The notes beneath the pieces are model-generated. The model searched no databases. It saw only the letters and a program-made list of their open reading frames with translations, and was not told the origin of the DNA. The position numbers and the translations under genes were made by a program. Of a DNA stretch of 64,000 nt, positions 27,985 through 35,131 are shown piece after piece. Source of the DNA: Cupriavidus sp. BIS7. Lineage in GTDB: Bacteria > Pseudomonadota > Gammaproteobacteria > Burkholderiales > Burkholderiaceae. Position 1 is the first letter of the stretch; each line of letters starts with the position of its first letter. The stretch is taken from NCBI RefSeq assembly GCF_000292345.1, contig NZ_ALOU01000093.1, forward strand, positions 1 through 64,000. The letters run 5' to 3'.

Positions 27985-28165
27985 TTCGTATACATGAAAA
28001 GAAGATGTAAACCGTATGCATGAGATGCGCCGGCAGGCGTATACGTCGACGCGTGGCCGGCACCCCTCCAATTCCAGGCCAGATCAAAAAATAAGCAGCA
28101 GCGGCAACGTGCGCTGGCGCGTATACCGCCCGCAGGCCACGTAAACGCTGCTGGAGCCCCCTGAA

Positions 28166-28301
28166 GGCCCTGAGACGTCCTTAGGGGCCCTCAGCGGTCC
28201 TGGGGGCTCTGGAAGACCTCAGACGGCCGTATACGTCTCCTTGGGCCCTCTGCGGCTTATGGAACGTCCAAGCCCTTCCAGGGCCGTATACGGGCTTCAG
28301 G
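28166..28301. repeat. Degenerate array with 19-20 bp period
   Basis: GGCCCT, GGCTCT or GGCCGT recurs at 28166, 28186, 28205, 28225, 28244 and 28282; a diverged unit fits at 28263. The rest of each unit is loosely conserved (often ACGTCC or GGTCC about ten bases later). Two units contain GTATAC. The period is near two helical turns, so repeated proteins would line up on one face, as in iterons. Confidence 0.55.
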
Positions 28302-28501
28302 TACGCGCTCCAGGCCCTCGCCATTACCCTGCCTTCCCCCAACCCGCGCGGCTGCACAGCCGGTGGCAGTAACAATCTGTTCCCGGTGCCCTTTGCCCGA
28401 CACGGTATGATGTGGCCCGCGGCGTCTTTGCCGGAGCGGCTTCCAGGGTGGAGCCCCCGGTCGGGGCGTCAGTGTTTTTTCAACTCGATACGGAGTGAAG
28501 C

Positions 28502-28780
28502 ATGACGAAAACTGAACTGATCGACGCGATCGCAGCAGGTGTGGACGGTCTGACCAAGGCCAAGGCTGAACAGGCTCTCAACGTGACCCTGGGCGCCATC
28601 ATGGACGCCGTGGCCAAGGGCGACACCCTGAGCCTGATCGGCTTCGGTACCTTCAGCAAGGGCGAGCGTGGCGAGCGCATGGCGCGCAACCCGCGTACGG
28701 GCGAAGAGATCAAGGTGGAAGCTGCGAAGACCGTGAAGTTCAAGGCTGGTCAGAAGTTCAAGGACGCCGTCAACCAGTAA
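28502..28780 (+). CDS. hup: DNA-binding protein HU
   Basis: A 92-residue nucleoid protein of the HU family. The arm tip carries RNPRTGEEI, with the proline that kinks DNA, and the core reads LIGFGTFSKGER. HU bends DNA and helps DnaA open origins in Escherichia coli. The start follows GGAG by six bases. Whether this is the alpha, beta or a third HU copy cannot be said. The gene is next to the origin-like region and divergent from the SET methyltransferase gene; its many lysines (such as the C-terminal KFKAGQKFKDAV) are possible methylation sites. Confidence 0.95.
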   Translation: MTKTELIDAIAAGVDGLTKAKAEQALNVTLGAIMDAVAKGDTLSLIGFGTFSKGERGERMARNPRTGEEIKVEAAKTVKFKAGQKFKDAVNQ

Positions 28781-28870
28781 TGCCGACGGGCGCCTTCGTG
28801 CCCATCGTATGACCCCGCCGTGCCGCCGCCAGACGCCAGAACCGGCGCAGGTGCGCGCCAGGCGGGGACG

Positions 28871-28909
28871 TTATCCACAACGAATTTCCCGCCACGGCGC
28901 GGGTAGAAT
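28871..28909 (+). promoter_or_regulatory. DnaA box next to a -10-like element
   Basis: TTATCCACA at 28871-28879 is a perfect DnaA box. TAGAAT at 28904-28909 is a good -10; no strong -35 is visible, and the DnaA box ends just upstream of the -35 position. DnaA could therefore control the DUF2272 gene. The rest of 28781-29016 shows nothing else. Confidence 0.5.
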
Positions 28910-29016
28910 TACACAGACGGTGGCATCACTTTCCAGGCCGCCGGAATTCCCTGAAAAATGGCATCCATGCGTGTTTAATCAAGGCATCGCGGGATGTCGC
29001 GATTCGTGGACCTGAC

Positions 29017-29997
29017 ATGCTGTACCGCTTGCTGTTGCGCAGATTTCCACAGCGTTATTCACAGCGCTTTCCACACAAGGCTCCACAATTTTCTCCACAG
29101 GCGCTGGCGCAGATGCTCACGGGGGCAATCGCCCTGGCCGTGCTCTGTGGTTGCACGACTACCCCACTGCAAACTGCCCGCCCGCAAGCCGTACCGCTGC
29201 CCGATTACGAGCGTGTCGTCACCCCGCCCGGGGACACTCAGCGCGAGCGCATCGTCGACATCGCCATGCAGGAATGGCGCAAATGGGGTAGCCAGGTGGT
29301 GCGTATCGGGCGGGACGACAGTGCCTGTGTCACACAGAGCCCCCTGCCCGCACCGGTGATTCAGGCACCGGCCGACGATTCGGACGGCGGCGATGTCAGC
29401 AGCCAGCCATCGGCCGACACAAATAGCGATGAAAACGACCGTACCAGCGACTGTGTCCGCTTTCCGGATGGCACCGGCATGGAAGCCACGCCGCAGGGCT
29501 GCAGGATGGCGCAGCGTTACTGGGCCATCGTTGGCGAGGCGCCGGACTGCCGCCAGATCACCCAGGGCGCCTGGGCCTGGTCCGCGGTGTTCATTTCCTG
29601 GGTCATGCGCAAGGCCGGGCTCGACAACGACCAGTTCCTGACCGGGCAATCGCATTCGATGTATGTGGTCGATGCGCGCGACGGCATCCTGCCGCGCCCC
29701 GCGTTCCATATCGAGCCGACACCGGCGGTACCCAGGCCGGGAGACCTCATCTGCGCCGGTCGCGGGCGGGACAAGTACATCTCCAGCCCGGATGAGATCG
29801 GCTTCGGCACCACGCCGATGCACTGCGACATCGTGGTCAAAGTGGACCCCGCCGCGCGCGTGGTCAAGGCAATTGGTGGCAATGTCCAGCAGTCGGTATC
29901 GATGGATGTGATCGACATGAACGATGCTGGCCAGCTAGACAGCTTCACGAACGCGCACATGCCGTGGCTGCTCCTGATGCGCAGCAACCTTCAGTAA
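29017..29997 (+). CDS. DUF2272-family probable lipoprotein
   Basis: A 326-residue protein of unknown function. A hydrophobic stretch with a lipobox-like end (LAVLCGC, cysteine near residue 46) suggests an exported lipoprotein. The C-terminal DUF2272 part has WAWSAVFISWVMRKAGL, a QSHSMYV segment and PTPAVPRPGDLICAGRGR, a layout like CHAP/NlpC-type amidase folds, though I do not claim a catalytic set. An acidic linker (DDSDGGDVSSQPSADTNSDENDR split by short runs) lies near 120-143. The start is uncertain: an ATG at 29113 would remove the repeat-coded basic lead, and neither start has a strong ribosome site. Confidence 0.75.
   Translation: MLYRLLLRRFPQRYSQRFPHKAPQFSPQALAQMLTGAIALAVLCGCTTTPLQTARPQAVPLPDYERVVTPPGDTQRERIVDIAMQEWRKWGSQVVRIGRDDSACVTQSPLPAPVIQAPADDSDGGDVSSQPSADTNSDENDRTSDCVRFPDGTGMEATPQGCRMAQRYWAIVGEAPDCRQITQGAWAWSAVFISWVMRKAGLDNDQFLTGQSHSMYVVDARDGILPRPAFHIEPTPAVPRPGDLICAGRGRDKYISSPDEIGFGTTPMHCDIVVKVDPAARVVKAIGGNVQQSVSMDVIDMNDAGQLDSFTNAHMPWLLLMRSNLQ
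29041..29100 (+). repeat. Five 12-bp repeats with DnaA-like cores
   Basis: The core TCCACA or TTCACA recurs every 12 bases, with CACA-type ends at 29051, 29063, 29075, 29087 and 29099. The second unit contains TTATTCACA, close to a DnaA box. If translated, each unit codes for a tetrapeptide such as RFPQ, RYSQ, RFPH, KAPQ, FSPQ. It lies at the 5' end of the DUF2272 gene. Confidence 0.75.
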
Positions 29998-29999
29998 CG

Positions 30000-30040
30000 A
30001 CGATCATCGACGGGATGAATGCAATCTATTTCATGATCGT
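30000..30040 (+). terminator. Possible stem-loop after the DUF2272 gene
   Basis: ACGATCAT (30000-30007) pairs with ATGATCGT (30033-30040) across a 25-base loop, two bases after the stop codon. The T-run is poor, so it may be a weak terminator or chance. Confidence 0.35.
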
Positions 30041-30180
30041 TGTTGCTATTGATCGTGTCGATATAGCTTTGGCTGCCATTCGATACCCGCAGTTCGTTCA
30101 AAACATCTCCGTGCTGCATTGACGGGGTTTGCCACCGCGCGGAACACTGCGCGGTCGCTTTCACACCCCCCTTCAGCACG

Positions 30181-30945
30181 ATGACCGCCACCACAGACAC
30201 GTTTCGTACCCCGACGACCGCCCGCCGGCTCGTTGCCGAAGGACTGGGTACGGCGTTGCTGATTGCTATCGTGGTGGGGTCCGGCATTCGTGCCGAGCGG
30301 CTCGCAGCCGGCAATACCGCGCTTGCGCTGCTGTGCAACGCGCTGGCGACTGGCGCTGGGCTCGTGGCACTGCTGGTGTCGCTGGGCCCGGTCTCCGGCG
30401 GTCACTTCAATCCGGTTGTCAGCCTGTCGAACCTGGTTCAGGGCAATCTGTCACCACGTGATGCATTCGGCTACGTACTCGCGCAATTGTGCGGGGCTGT
30501 GGCCGGTGTAATGGCTGCGCATGCGATGTTTGGCATGCCGCTGCTGGCGTTCGCAACGCATGTGCGCACCGGACCGCCGATGTGGTGGAGCGAGTTCCTT
30601 GCTACGTTCGGGCTGATCGGCCTGGGCCTTGCCACCAGCCGCGCGCGGCCGGGGCTCGTTCCGTTCGTCGTGGCCGGCTATATCACGGCGGGATACTGGT
30701 TCACGTCCTCCACGTCGTTTGCCAATCCCGCGCTCACGATTGCGTGCGCGTTGACCGATACCTTTACTGGTATTCGCCCAACGGATGTTCCGATGTTTAT
30801 TCTGGCACAGATTAGTGGTGCCATGAATGCTGCCATGCTCTTCCAGTGGCTGTGCCCTGCACCGGTCTGTGCGTCTTCCCCTGCGCAGTCAAACCCGCCA
30901 GCCCAAGGCTGGCAACGAGCCACCGAACTTACCAGCGCCGATTGA
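30181..30945 (+). CDS. Aquaporin/MIP-family channel
   Basis: A 254-residue major intrinsic protein with six predicted helices. The first half-helix motif is GGHFNPVVS, so NPV in place of the usual NPA; the second is SFANPALT, canonical. Such changes at the first motif can alter pore selectivity; related bacterial channels pass glycerol or metalloid acids, but no ars gene is nearby. The gene has no clear Shine-Dalgarno site, and a CCGCGC/GCGCGG hairpin lies at 30135-30154. Its 3' end overlaps the convergent porin-like gene by 17 bases. Confidence 0.88.
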   Translation: MTATTDTFRTPTTARRLVAEGLGTALLIAIVVGSGIRAERLAAGNTALALLCNALATGAGLVALLVSLGPVSGGHFNPVVSLSNLVQGNLSPRDAFGYVLAQLCGAVAGVMAAHAMFGMPLLAFATHVRTGPPMWWSEFLATFGLIGLGLATSRARPGLVPFVVAGYITAGYWFTSSTSFANPALTIACALTDTFTGIRPTDVPMFILAQISGAMNAAMLFQWLCPAPVCASSPAQSNPPAQGWQRATELTSAD

Positions 30946-32584
30946 GCTGAACACCGAAGATGGAGCCGGACGCCTGGGACGCCCAGGTGTCGGCCGGCGT
31001 GGCAAACGTGATGCCGTCCACATCGTTGGCGCGGCTATACGTATAGAACGCGCGCAGGTTGGCGTTTCCGGCCGCTTTGCCCAGCGTAAGCGTTGGCGCC
31101 ACGGTGAATGCGGTGCGCTGTCCGCCGACGCCAAACCCGGACGAGATCTGGTCGTGCGCCACCTCGAATGTCAGCCGGAACTGGTCATTGGCAATATATG
31201 CAGGCCGGATGCGCGTGGCGGCCCATTGCAGCGTGCCGATGTTCGAGCGATCGAACTGCAGACTTGACTCCACAGAGCCCGCCAGGCCGGAACGGGTTTT
31301 CCACTCCACCGAATCGGCTACGCGTACCCGCGACAGCGAGTTGCCCATACCCGAATAGCCAGTCATGGCCGTGCGCGATCCCTGGCCATACTGCAGCCCG
31401 AGCCGATTGGTGCCATAAAGCACGCCCTTTTGCTCATGCATGGCCGATGCCCACCACGCGCTGCCCGAATCCTCGACTTCCTGCATTGGCTCCACGCGCG
31501 TGAAGCCTATCTGTACCGAACCCTTGTCATTGGTGCCGATAGGCGCCGTACGCACTGTGTGATAGCTGGGCAGCTTGGCGCCATTTAGCTCGTTACGCGC
31601 GGTGTATTGATAACTCAGTCCAAAGTCACCGATTTTGGCGTTGTCGACGCCGAATCGCATCGATGGCGAGTTCGGCGGCAGCAGGCCGGACGACATCAGG
31701 AACTGATTGTTCTCGCGCCGGCCAGCCCAGACGTTGGCATCTTCCAGCACGGACAGTCCCGACAGTCCGCTGACCGATGTATAGAAGTTAGGCACCAGTG
31801 CATAGGGATCCACTGCGGCGGCGTTGCCGTTGTAAGACGTGGCGTTGGTGCCTTTAGCCTGCGCAATCAGCTGAACCTGCGTGCCGCCGCCCATATCGAC
31901 GAGCGATTCGCGGATCTTGACCTCACCGGAACTGGTGCAGGCCAGCCCCTTGCCGAAACCGGCGGAAGGCGTGCCGCCGCCAACGCAGGCACGCTGAGAC
32001 CCCGATCGGTCTTCCGCGGCGGCGCGGCCACTGTAGCCAAGCCGCCAGACCGAATCCCCAGCGGGATCTTCGGCAGGCAGTTGCGAGCGCAAGACCGGCG
32101 GTGCGTCGGATGGGGTTTCGGCGGAAGCGGCATCTTCTGCGCCGCTGCTGTCAGCGTTGCCCTTCTGAGGCTCGGCCTGAGCGGGAAACTCGCCAAGCCG
32201 GTGCGGAAACAGCACGAGCGGCGGAGGCGGCGGGGGCGGCGGCGCGAGGGAGTCGGGCGGGCCCATGAAGTCGGGGTCGGCCGATTGTGAGGACTGTGCG
32301 GCCTGTGCGGACTCCACAACGGGTGCCTCTGTCGTCGATGACTGGATCAGATCGCCAAGCGGATCTGCCGATGCTGCCGGCGCAGCGTCAGGTACGGCGG
32401 CGAATGGTTCCAGTGACGCGATGGCCGACACGACAGGCGGCGTAGTGCGTTCCGCGATGACCGGCGGCGGTGCCACCGTATTGCCCGTCTGCGCGCAGGC
32501 GCTCACGCCCCACGCGGCCAGGATGGCATACGTGAAGCGACGGTGGGCAGGCAGACGACGGGGAGACAGGGCAGAACGCAGCAT
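30929..32584 (-). CDS. Porin-like outer membrane protein (LamB/carbohydrate porin type, tentative)
   Basis: A 551-residue exported protein. The N-terminus has a basic segment, a hydrophobic core and VSACAQ, which could be a lipobox or a signal peptidase I site. A low-complexity Pro/Ala/Ser-rich region with eight prolines in a row covers about 40-170. The rest looks like a beta barrel with alternating aromatic strands (DANVWAGRREN, FGLSYQYTARNEL, LGLQYGQGSRTAM) and ends in GSIFGVQLNRRW, a typical last strand. The WAGRR region and overall plan recall maltoporin-type carbohydrate porins; this is tentative. The start at 32584 has no strong ribosome site; an upstream TTG at 32623 is possible. Confidence 0.6.
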   Translation of the reverse strand: MLRSALSPRRLPAHRRFTYAILAAWGVSACAQTGNTVAPPPVIAERTTPPVVSAIASLEPFAAVPDAAPAASADPLGDLIQSSTTEAPVVESAQAAQSSQSADPDFMGPPDSLAPPPPPPPPLVLFPHRLGEFPAQAEPQKGNADSSGAEDAASAETPSDAPPVLRSQLPAEDPAGDSVWRLGYSGRAAAEDRSGSQRACVGGGTPSAGFGKGLACTSSGEVKIRESLVDMGGGTQVQLIAQAKGTNATSYNGNAAAVDPYALVPNFYTSVSGLSGLSVLEDANVWAGRRENNQFLMSSGLLPPNSPSMRFGVDNAKIGDFGLSYQYTARNELNGAKLPSYHTVRTAPIGTNDKGSVQIGFTRVEPMQEVEDSGSAWWASAMHEQKGVLYGTNRLGLQYGQGSRTAMTGYSGMGNSLSRVRVADSVEWKTRSGLAGSVESSLQFDRSNIGTLQWAATRIRPAYIANDQFRLTFEVAHDQISSGFGVGGQRTAFTVAPTLTLGKAAGNANLRAFYTYSRANDVDGITFATPADTWASQASGSIFGVQLNRRW

Positions 32585-32813
32585 GGAAACGACGAAACCG
32601 GCTTGGGACGAACTCCGGAGCAAGGGCTCAGGTTTTATCAGGTGAACTTTTGGACCGCAAGGCGGGTTACAAAATCCGCGGAACCGTGTGGCTTCTCACA
32701 TTGCGAAAGGCCTTCGGCACCGTTGCCGAGCATGCTGGCAATCCGTTGCAGAAGTGCGAATTCCTAGCGAAAACCCCCATCCTGACGGGGCTCCGTGCAT
32801 AAAACGCCACCGC

Positions 32814-32819
32814 TATAAT
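32814..32819 (+). promoter_or_regulatory. -10 element of the TRAP receptor gene
   Basis: A perfect TATAAT lies 80 bases before the start codon. The 17-base-distant -35 position shows no good match. The remainder of the 314-bp gap (32585-32898) between the porin-like gene and this gene contains nothing else I recognise. Confidence 0.5.
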
Positions 32820-32898
32820 CGACCGACCTGTCTTGCCGACAAAACAACCGGATTGGGACAGTTCTGCATACATACATATCTATAAAGAGGAGATGTCC

Positions 32899-34038
32899 AT
32901 GGAACGCCGTTCCTTCCTGTTGAAAGCGTCCGCGGTGGCAGCCACCGGAGCGCTTGCCGCGTGCGGCAAGGAAGAAAAGCCCGCCGCGCCGGCCGCATCG
33001 GCCAGCGCCCCGGCAGCACCCGCCGTCATCGGCAGCAACCCTGCCGTGGAATGGCGGATGGCTTCGAGCTTCCCGAAGTCGCTCGACACGATCTATGGCG
33101 GTGGCGAACTGCTGGCCCAACGGGTGAAGGAACTGACGGACGGCAAGTTCACTATCAAGGTATTCGCTGCTGGTGAAATCGTGCCGGGCCTGCAGGTGCT
33201 GGACGCTGTGCAGAATCAGACTGTGCAGATTGGCCACACCGCCGGCTACTACTACTTCGGCAAGAACCCGTCGCTGTGCTTCGACACGACGATTCCGTTC
33301 GGCCTGACCGCTCGCCAGCAGAACGCCTGGATGATGCAGGGCAACGGCATGAAGCTGATGCGCGAATTCTTCAAGGAATACAACGTCGTCAACTTCCTGG
33401 GCGGCAATACCAACGCCCAGATGGGCGGCTGGTTCCGCAAGGAAATCAAGAGTGTGGCCGACCTGCAGGGCCTGAAGTACCGCATTGCCGGGTTTGCCGG
33501 CGTGGTGCTTTCGCGCCTGGGCGTGGTGCCGCAGCAGATTGCCGGCGGCGACATCTACCCCGCGCTGGAAAAGGGCACGATCGACGCGGCCGAGTGGGTG
33601 GGCCCGTATGACGACGAGAAGCTCGGCTTCTACAAGGTGGCACCGTACTACTACTACCCGGGCTGGTGGGAAGGCAGCGCCCAGCTGTCGTTCTACGCAT
33701 CGGCGCCCGAGTTCGAGAAGCTGCCTGCGCTCTACAAGCGCGCGCTGGAAACGGCCACCATCGAAGCCCACACGAACATGATGGCCAAGTACGACACCGT
33801 GAACCCGCAGGCGCTGGCCCGCCTGCTGGAAAACGGCGTGAAACTGCGTCCGTTCTCGAAGGAGATCATGGAAGCCTGCTTCAAGGCCACGCAGGAAGCG
33901 TACGCGGACGAAAGCGCCAAGAACCCGTCGTTCAAGAAGATCTATGACGACTGGCGCGTCTTCCGCAACAACGAAGCCGCCTGGTTCAACGTGGCCGAGC
34001 AGGCGTTCTCCCAGTTCAGCTTCGCGCGCAAGCTGTAA
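32899..34038 (+). CDS. TRAP transporter substrate-binding protein (DctP family)
   Basis: A 379-residue solute receptor. The N-terminus has a twin-arginine motif (ERRSFLLK) and a lipobox (GALAAC), then an Ala/Pro-rich tether, so it is probably a Tat-exported lipoprotein. The DctP-like body includes WRMASSFPKSLDTIYGG and the Tyr-rich, Trp-rich segment GFYKVAPYYYYPGWW, features of receptors for 2-oxo acids (TakP type); the ligand is inferred. The start at 32899 follows AGGAG by six bases. No TRAP membrane subunits (dctQ, dctM) are in the window, so it is an orphan or works with a distant pair. A good terminator follows. Confidence 0.92.
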   Translation: MERRSFLLKASAVAATGALAACGKEEKPAAPAASASAPAAPAVIGSNPAVEWRMASSFPKSLDTIYGGGELLAQRVKELTDGKFTIKVFAAGEIVPGLQVLDAVQNQTVQIGHTAGYYYFGKNPSLCFDTTIPFGLTARQQNAWMMQGNGMKLMREFFKEYNVVNFLGGNTNAQMGGWFRKEIKSVADLQGLKYRIAGFAGVVLSRLGVVPQQIAGGDIYPALEKGTIDAAEWVGPYDDEKLGFYKVAPYYYYPGWWEGSAQLSFYASAPEFEKLPALYKRALETATIEAHTNMMAKYDTVNPQALARLLENGVKLRPFSKEIMEACFKATQEAYADESAKNPSFKKIYDDWRVFRNNEAAWFNVAEQAFSQFSFARKL

Positions 34039-34104
34039 GTACGCGGTTTACCCCTCCCACTTCGCGGTGCGAGGGGGCGCATAACGACGGATGGCGTCAC
34101 CCAA

Positions 34105-34142
34105 CGCCCTGACAGCCGGCATCGGCAGTCAGGGCGCTTTTA
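34105..34142 (+). terminator. Rho-independent terminator after the TRAP receptor gene
   Basis: CGCCCTGAC at 34105-34113 pairs with GTCAGGGCG at 34128-34136 across a 14-base loop, followed by CTTTTATTT. Confidence 0.9.
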
Positions 34143-34259
34143 TTTCCGGCATACCGGAAACTCGCTGATTCCGACAGTCCTGCTATCGATCAAATACAGA
34201 ACTCCGCATCCTTCCTATCCTTTTGATCCATCGTCTTGATGGGAAAATTGGAGATACCA

Positions 34260-34637
34260 ATGGAACGAATGCCGGAACGACGTCCTTCAGTTTCAATTGA
34301 AGAAAATATGCGGGTTTCCCGGAGAGCAGCTAGGTTTCGCGGGCCATTGTTTTACATCTGGTTCTATCAGCAGGTCCGCAATGGCGGACCATGGGATTAC
34401 AAGCAGGAAAGTCGCGACTACGAGAATTTTGGCAACTTCCACTATGGGGCCACGGGCTATGCCGGGGGAATTCCAGAAGCCATCCTATTGAGGGCTGCGG
34501 GCTGTGCGCAATATTTTGCCGGCACCACTGAACTAGCTTGGGGAAATTGCTTGCGGCATGCCCCATATGGAGATGATCCAAAGGATCAAGAATGGATTCG
34601 TGAAGGAATAAAATATGCAAAAAAAAAAGGTTATTAA
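34260..34637 (+). CDS. Toxin-44-like domain protein
   Basis: A 125-residue protein that matches, from memory of the family, the C-terminal bacterial toxin 44 domain of polymorphic toxins: WFYQQVRNGGPWDYKQ, then ENFGNFHYGATGYAGG, then LLRAAGCAQYF, ending in APYGDDPKDQEWIREG. This domain is predicted to be a nuclease-type toxin. Here it has only about 30 residues before it and no secretion or repeat domain, so it is either a stand-alone effector or a toxin tip cut off from a larger gene. The start follows GGAG by six bases. DNA here is nearer 50% GC than its neighbours. The next gene overlaps by 23 bases. Confidence 0.72.
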   Translation: MERMPERRPSVSIEENMRVSRRAARFRGPLFYIWFYQQVRNGGPWDYKQESRDYENFGNFHYGATGYAGGIPEAILLRAAGCAQYFAGTTELAWGNCLRHAPYGDDPKDQEWIREGIKYAKKKGY

Positions 34638-35070
34638 TTACTTTCACCGAATATCGACGCTCCTGTTATCCCTCGGCTTGGCCGGCGTTATTCTGTTTAA
34701 TTACTGGTCGTCGGATGAAATGCAGGCCGCAGCCAGCAAAATCGTTGTCGACAGGCCGCTATCCGATGATATTCACCTGTACGTGACGGAATGGACCGGC
34801 GGCAACGCGACGACGTCATTCGTATTTCGTTACTACCTGACAACCAAGGTGCGGGGGCCGGACGTCGTCAAGGTGCTCGCACAACGGTCCAGCGTCCTGA
34901 TGGCCGATACCAAGGACGCCGAAATATCGGTGGCGGATCGCAGAATCATTCTCGCGATGAAAGGTCGCGTCTTCAGATTCAGAAATGTTATTTATCTGGC
35001 TGATACGGATGGCCGCTTGATTCCGAAACCACTGGAAATTGTTGCTCATTTGGAAACAGAGGCGCCCTGA
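34615..35070 (+). CDS. Probable immunity protein with one membrane helix
   Basis: A 151-residue protein with a basic N-terminus (MQKKKVINYFHR), a membrane helix (about 13-30, LLLSLGLAGVILFNYW) and a soluble, strand-rich domain outside the cytosol. I do not recognise the family. It starts inside the toxin-44-like gene, with AAGGA seven bases before the ATG, so the two are translationally linked, as toxin-immunity pairs usually are. A membrane-anchored periplasmic immunity protein would imply a toxin met in the periplasm. A run of ten A residues (34619-34628) lies in the overlap and is read by both frames. Confidence 0.6.
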   Translation: MQKKKVINYFHRISTLLLSLGLAGVILFNYWSSDEMQAAASKIVVDRPLSDDIHLYVTEWTGGNATTSFVFRYYLTTKVRGPDVVKVLAQRSSVLMADTKDAEISVADRRIILAMKGRVFRFRNVIYLADTDGRLIPKPLEIVAHLETEAP

Positions 35071-35089
35071 AGCGTGGGGAGATTCCCGG

Positions 35090-35095
35090 TAGAAT
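35090..35095 (+). promoter_or_regulatory. -10-like element of rarD
   Basis: TAGAAT lies 36 bases before the rarD start, followed by a GC-rich discriminator, like several other promoters in this window. The -35 is weak. Confidence 0.45.
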
Positions 35096-35131
35096 CCGCC
35101 GCACTACCGGACCGTTCTCCCGGACACTCCC

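Larger units (their letters stand above)
27705..28291. repeat. Cluster of ten GTATAC palindromes
   Basis: GTATAC begins at 27705, 27722, 27837, 27908, 27936, 27988, 28039, 28121, 28229 and 28286; one more lies just inside the SET gene at 27522. Most are (C/G)GTATACG, an extended 8-bp palindrome. In the rest of the 64-kb window I found only three others (3104, 60037, 60810). Spacing is irregular, from 17 to 115 bases, so this is a set of dispersed sites, not a tandem repeat. Confidence 0.9.
27630..28501. other. Origin-like gene-free region between SET and HU genes
   Basis: An 872-bp stretch with no supported gene. It holds ten GTATAC palindromes, DnaA-box-like sites at 27742, 27764 and 27946, a DnaA box plus CTA triplets at 27946-27984, an AT-rich patch (27967-28024, about 36% GC by count, in DNA that is otherwise GC-rich), and a degenerate array with 19-20 bp spacing (28166-28301). 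Together these are features of a replication origin or a DnaA/nucleoid-protein binding locus. No dnaA, dnaN, repA or parAB gene is in the window. The HU leader occupies the right end, with a TATGAT -10-like box at 28406-28411 but no clear -35. Confidence 0.5.

Noticed and set aside
27705-28291. GTATAC cluster as a CRISPR array
   Set aside because: The repeat is 6-8 bp and irregularly spaced, with no 28-37 bp repeat and no cas genes.
27653-28375. Several open frames of 60-97 codons in the SET-HU gap
   Set aside because: They overlap one another on both strands, lack ribosome sites and family motifs, and are broken by the repeat structure; the region is better read as non-coding.
28809-29015. 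A 68-codon open frame after HU
   Set aside because: It has no ribosome site and an Arg/Pro-rich composition, and it overlaps a DnaA box and a -10-like box.
31035-31046. CTATACGTATAG palindrome as another member of the GTATAC set
   Set aside because: It lacks the GTATAC core and lies inside the coding part of the porin-like gene, so it is probably chance.
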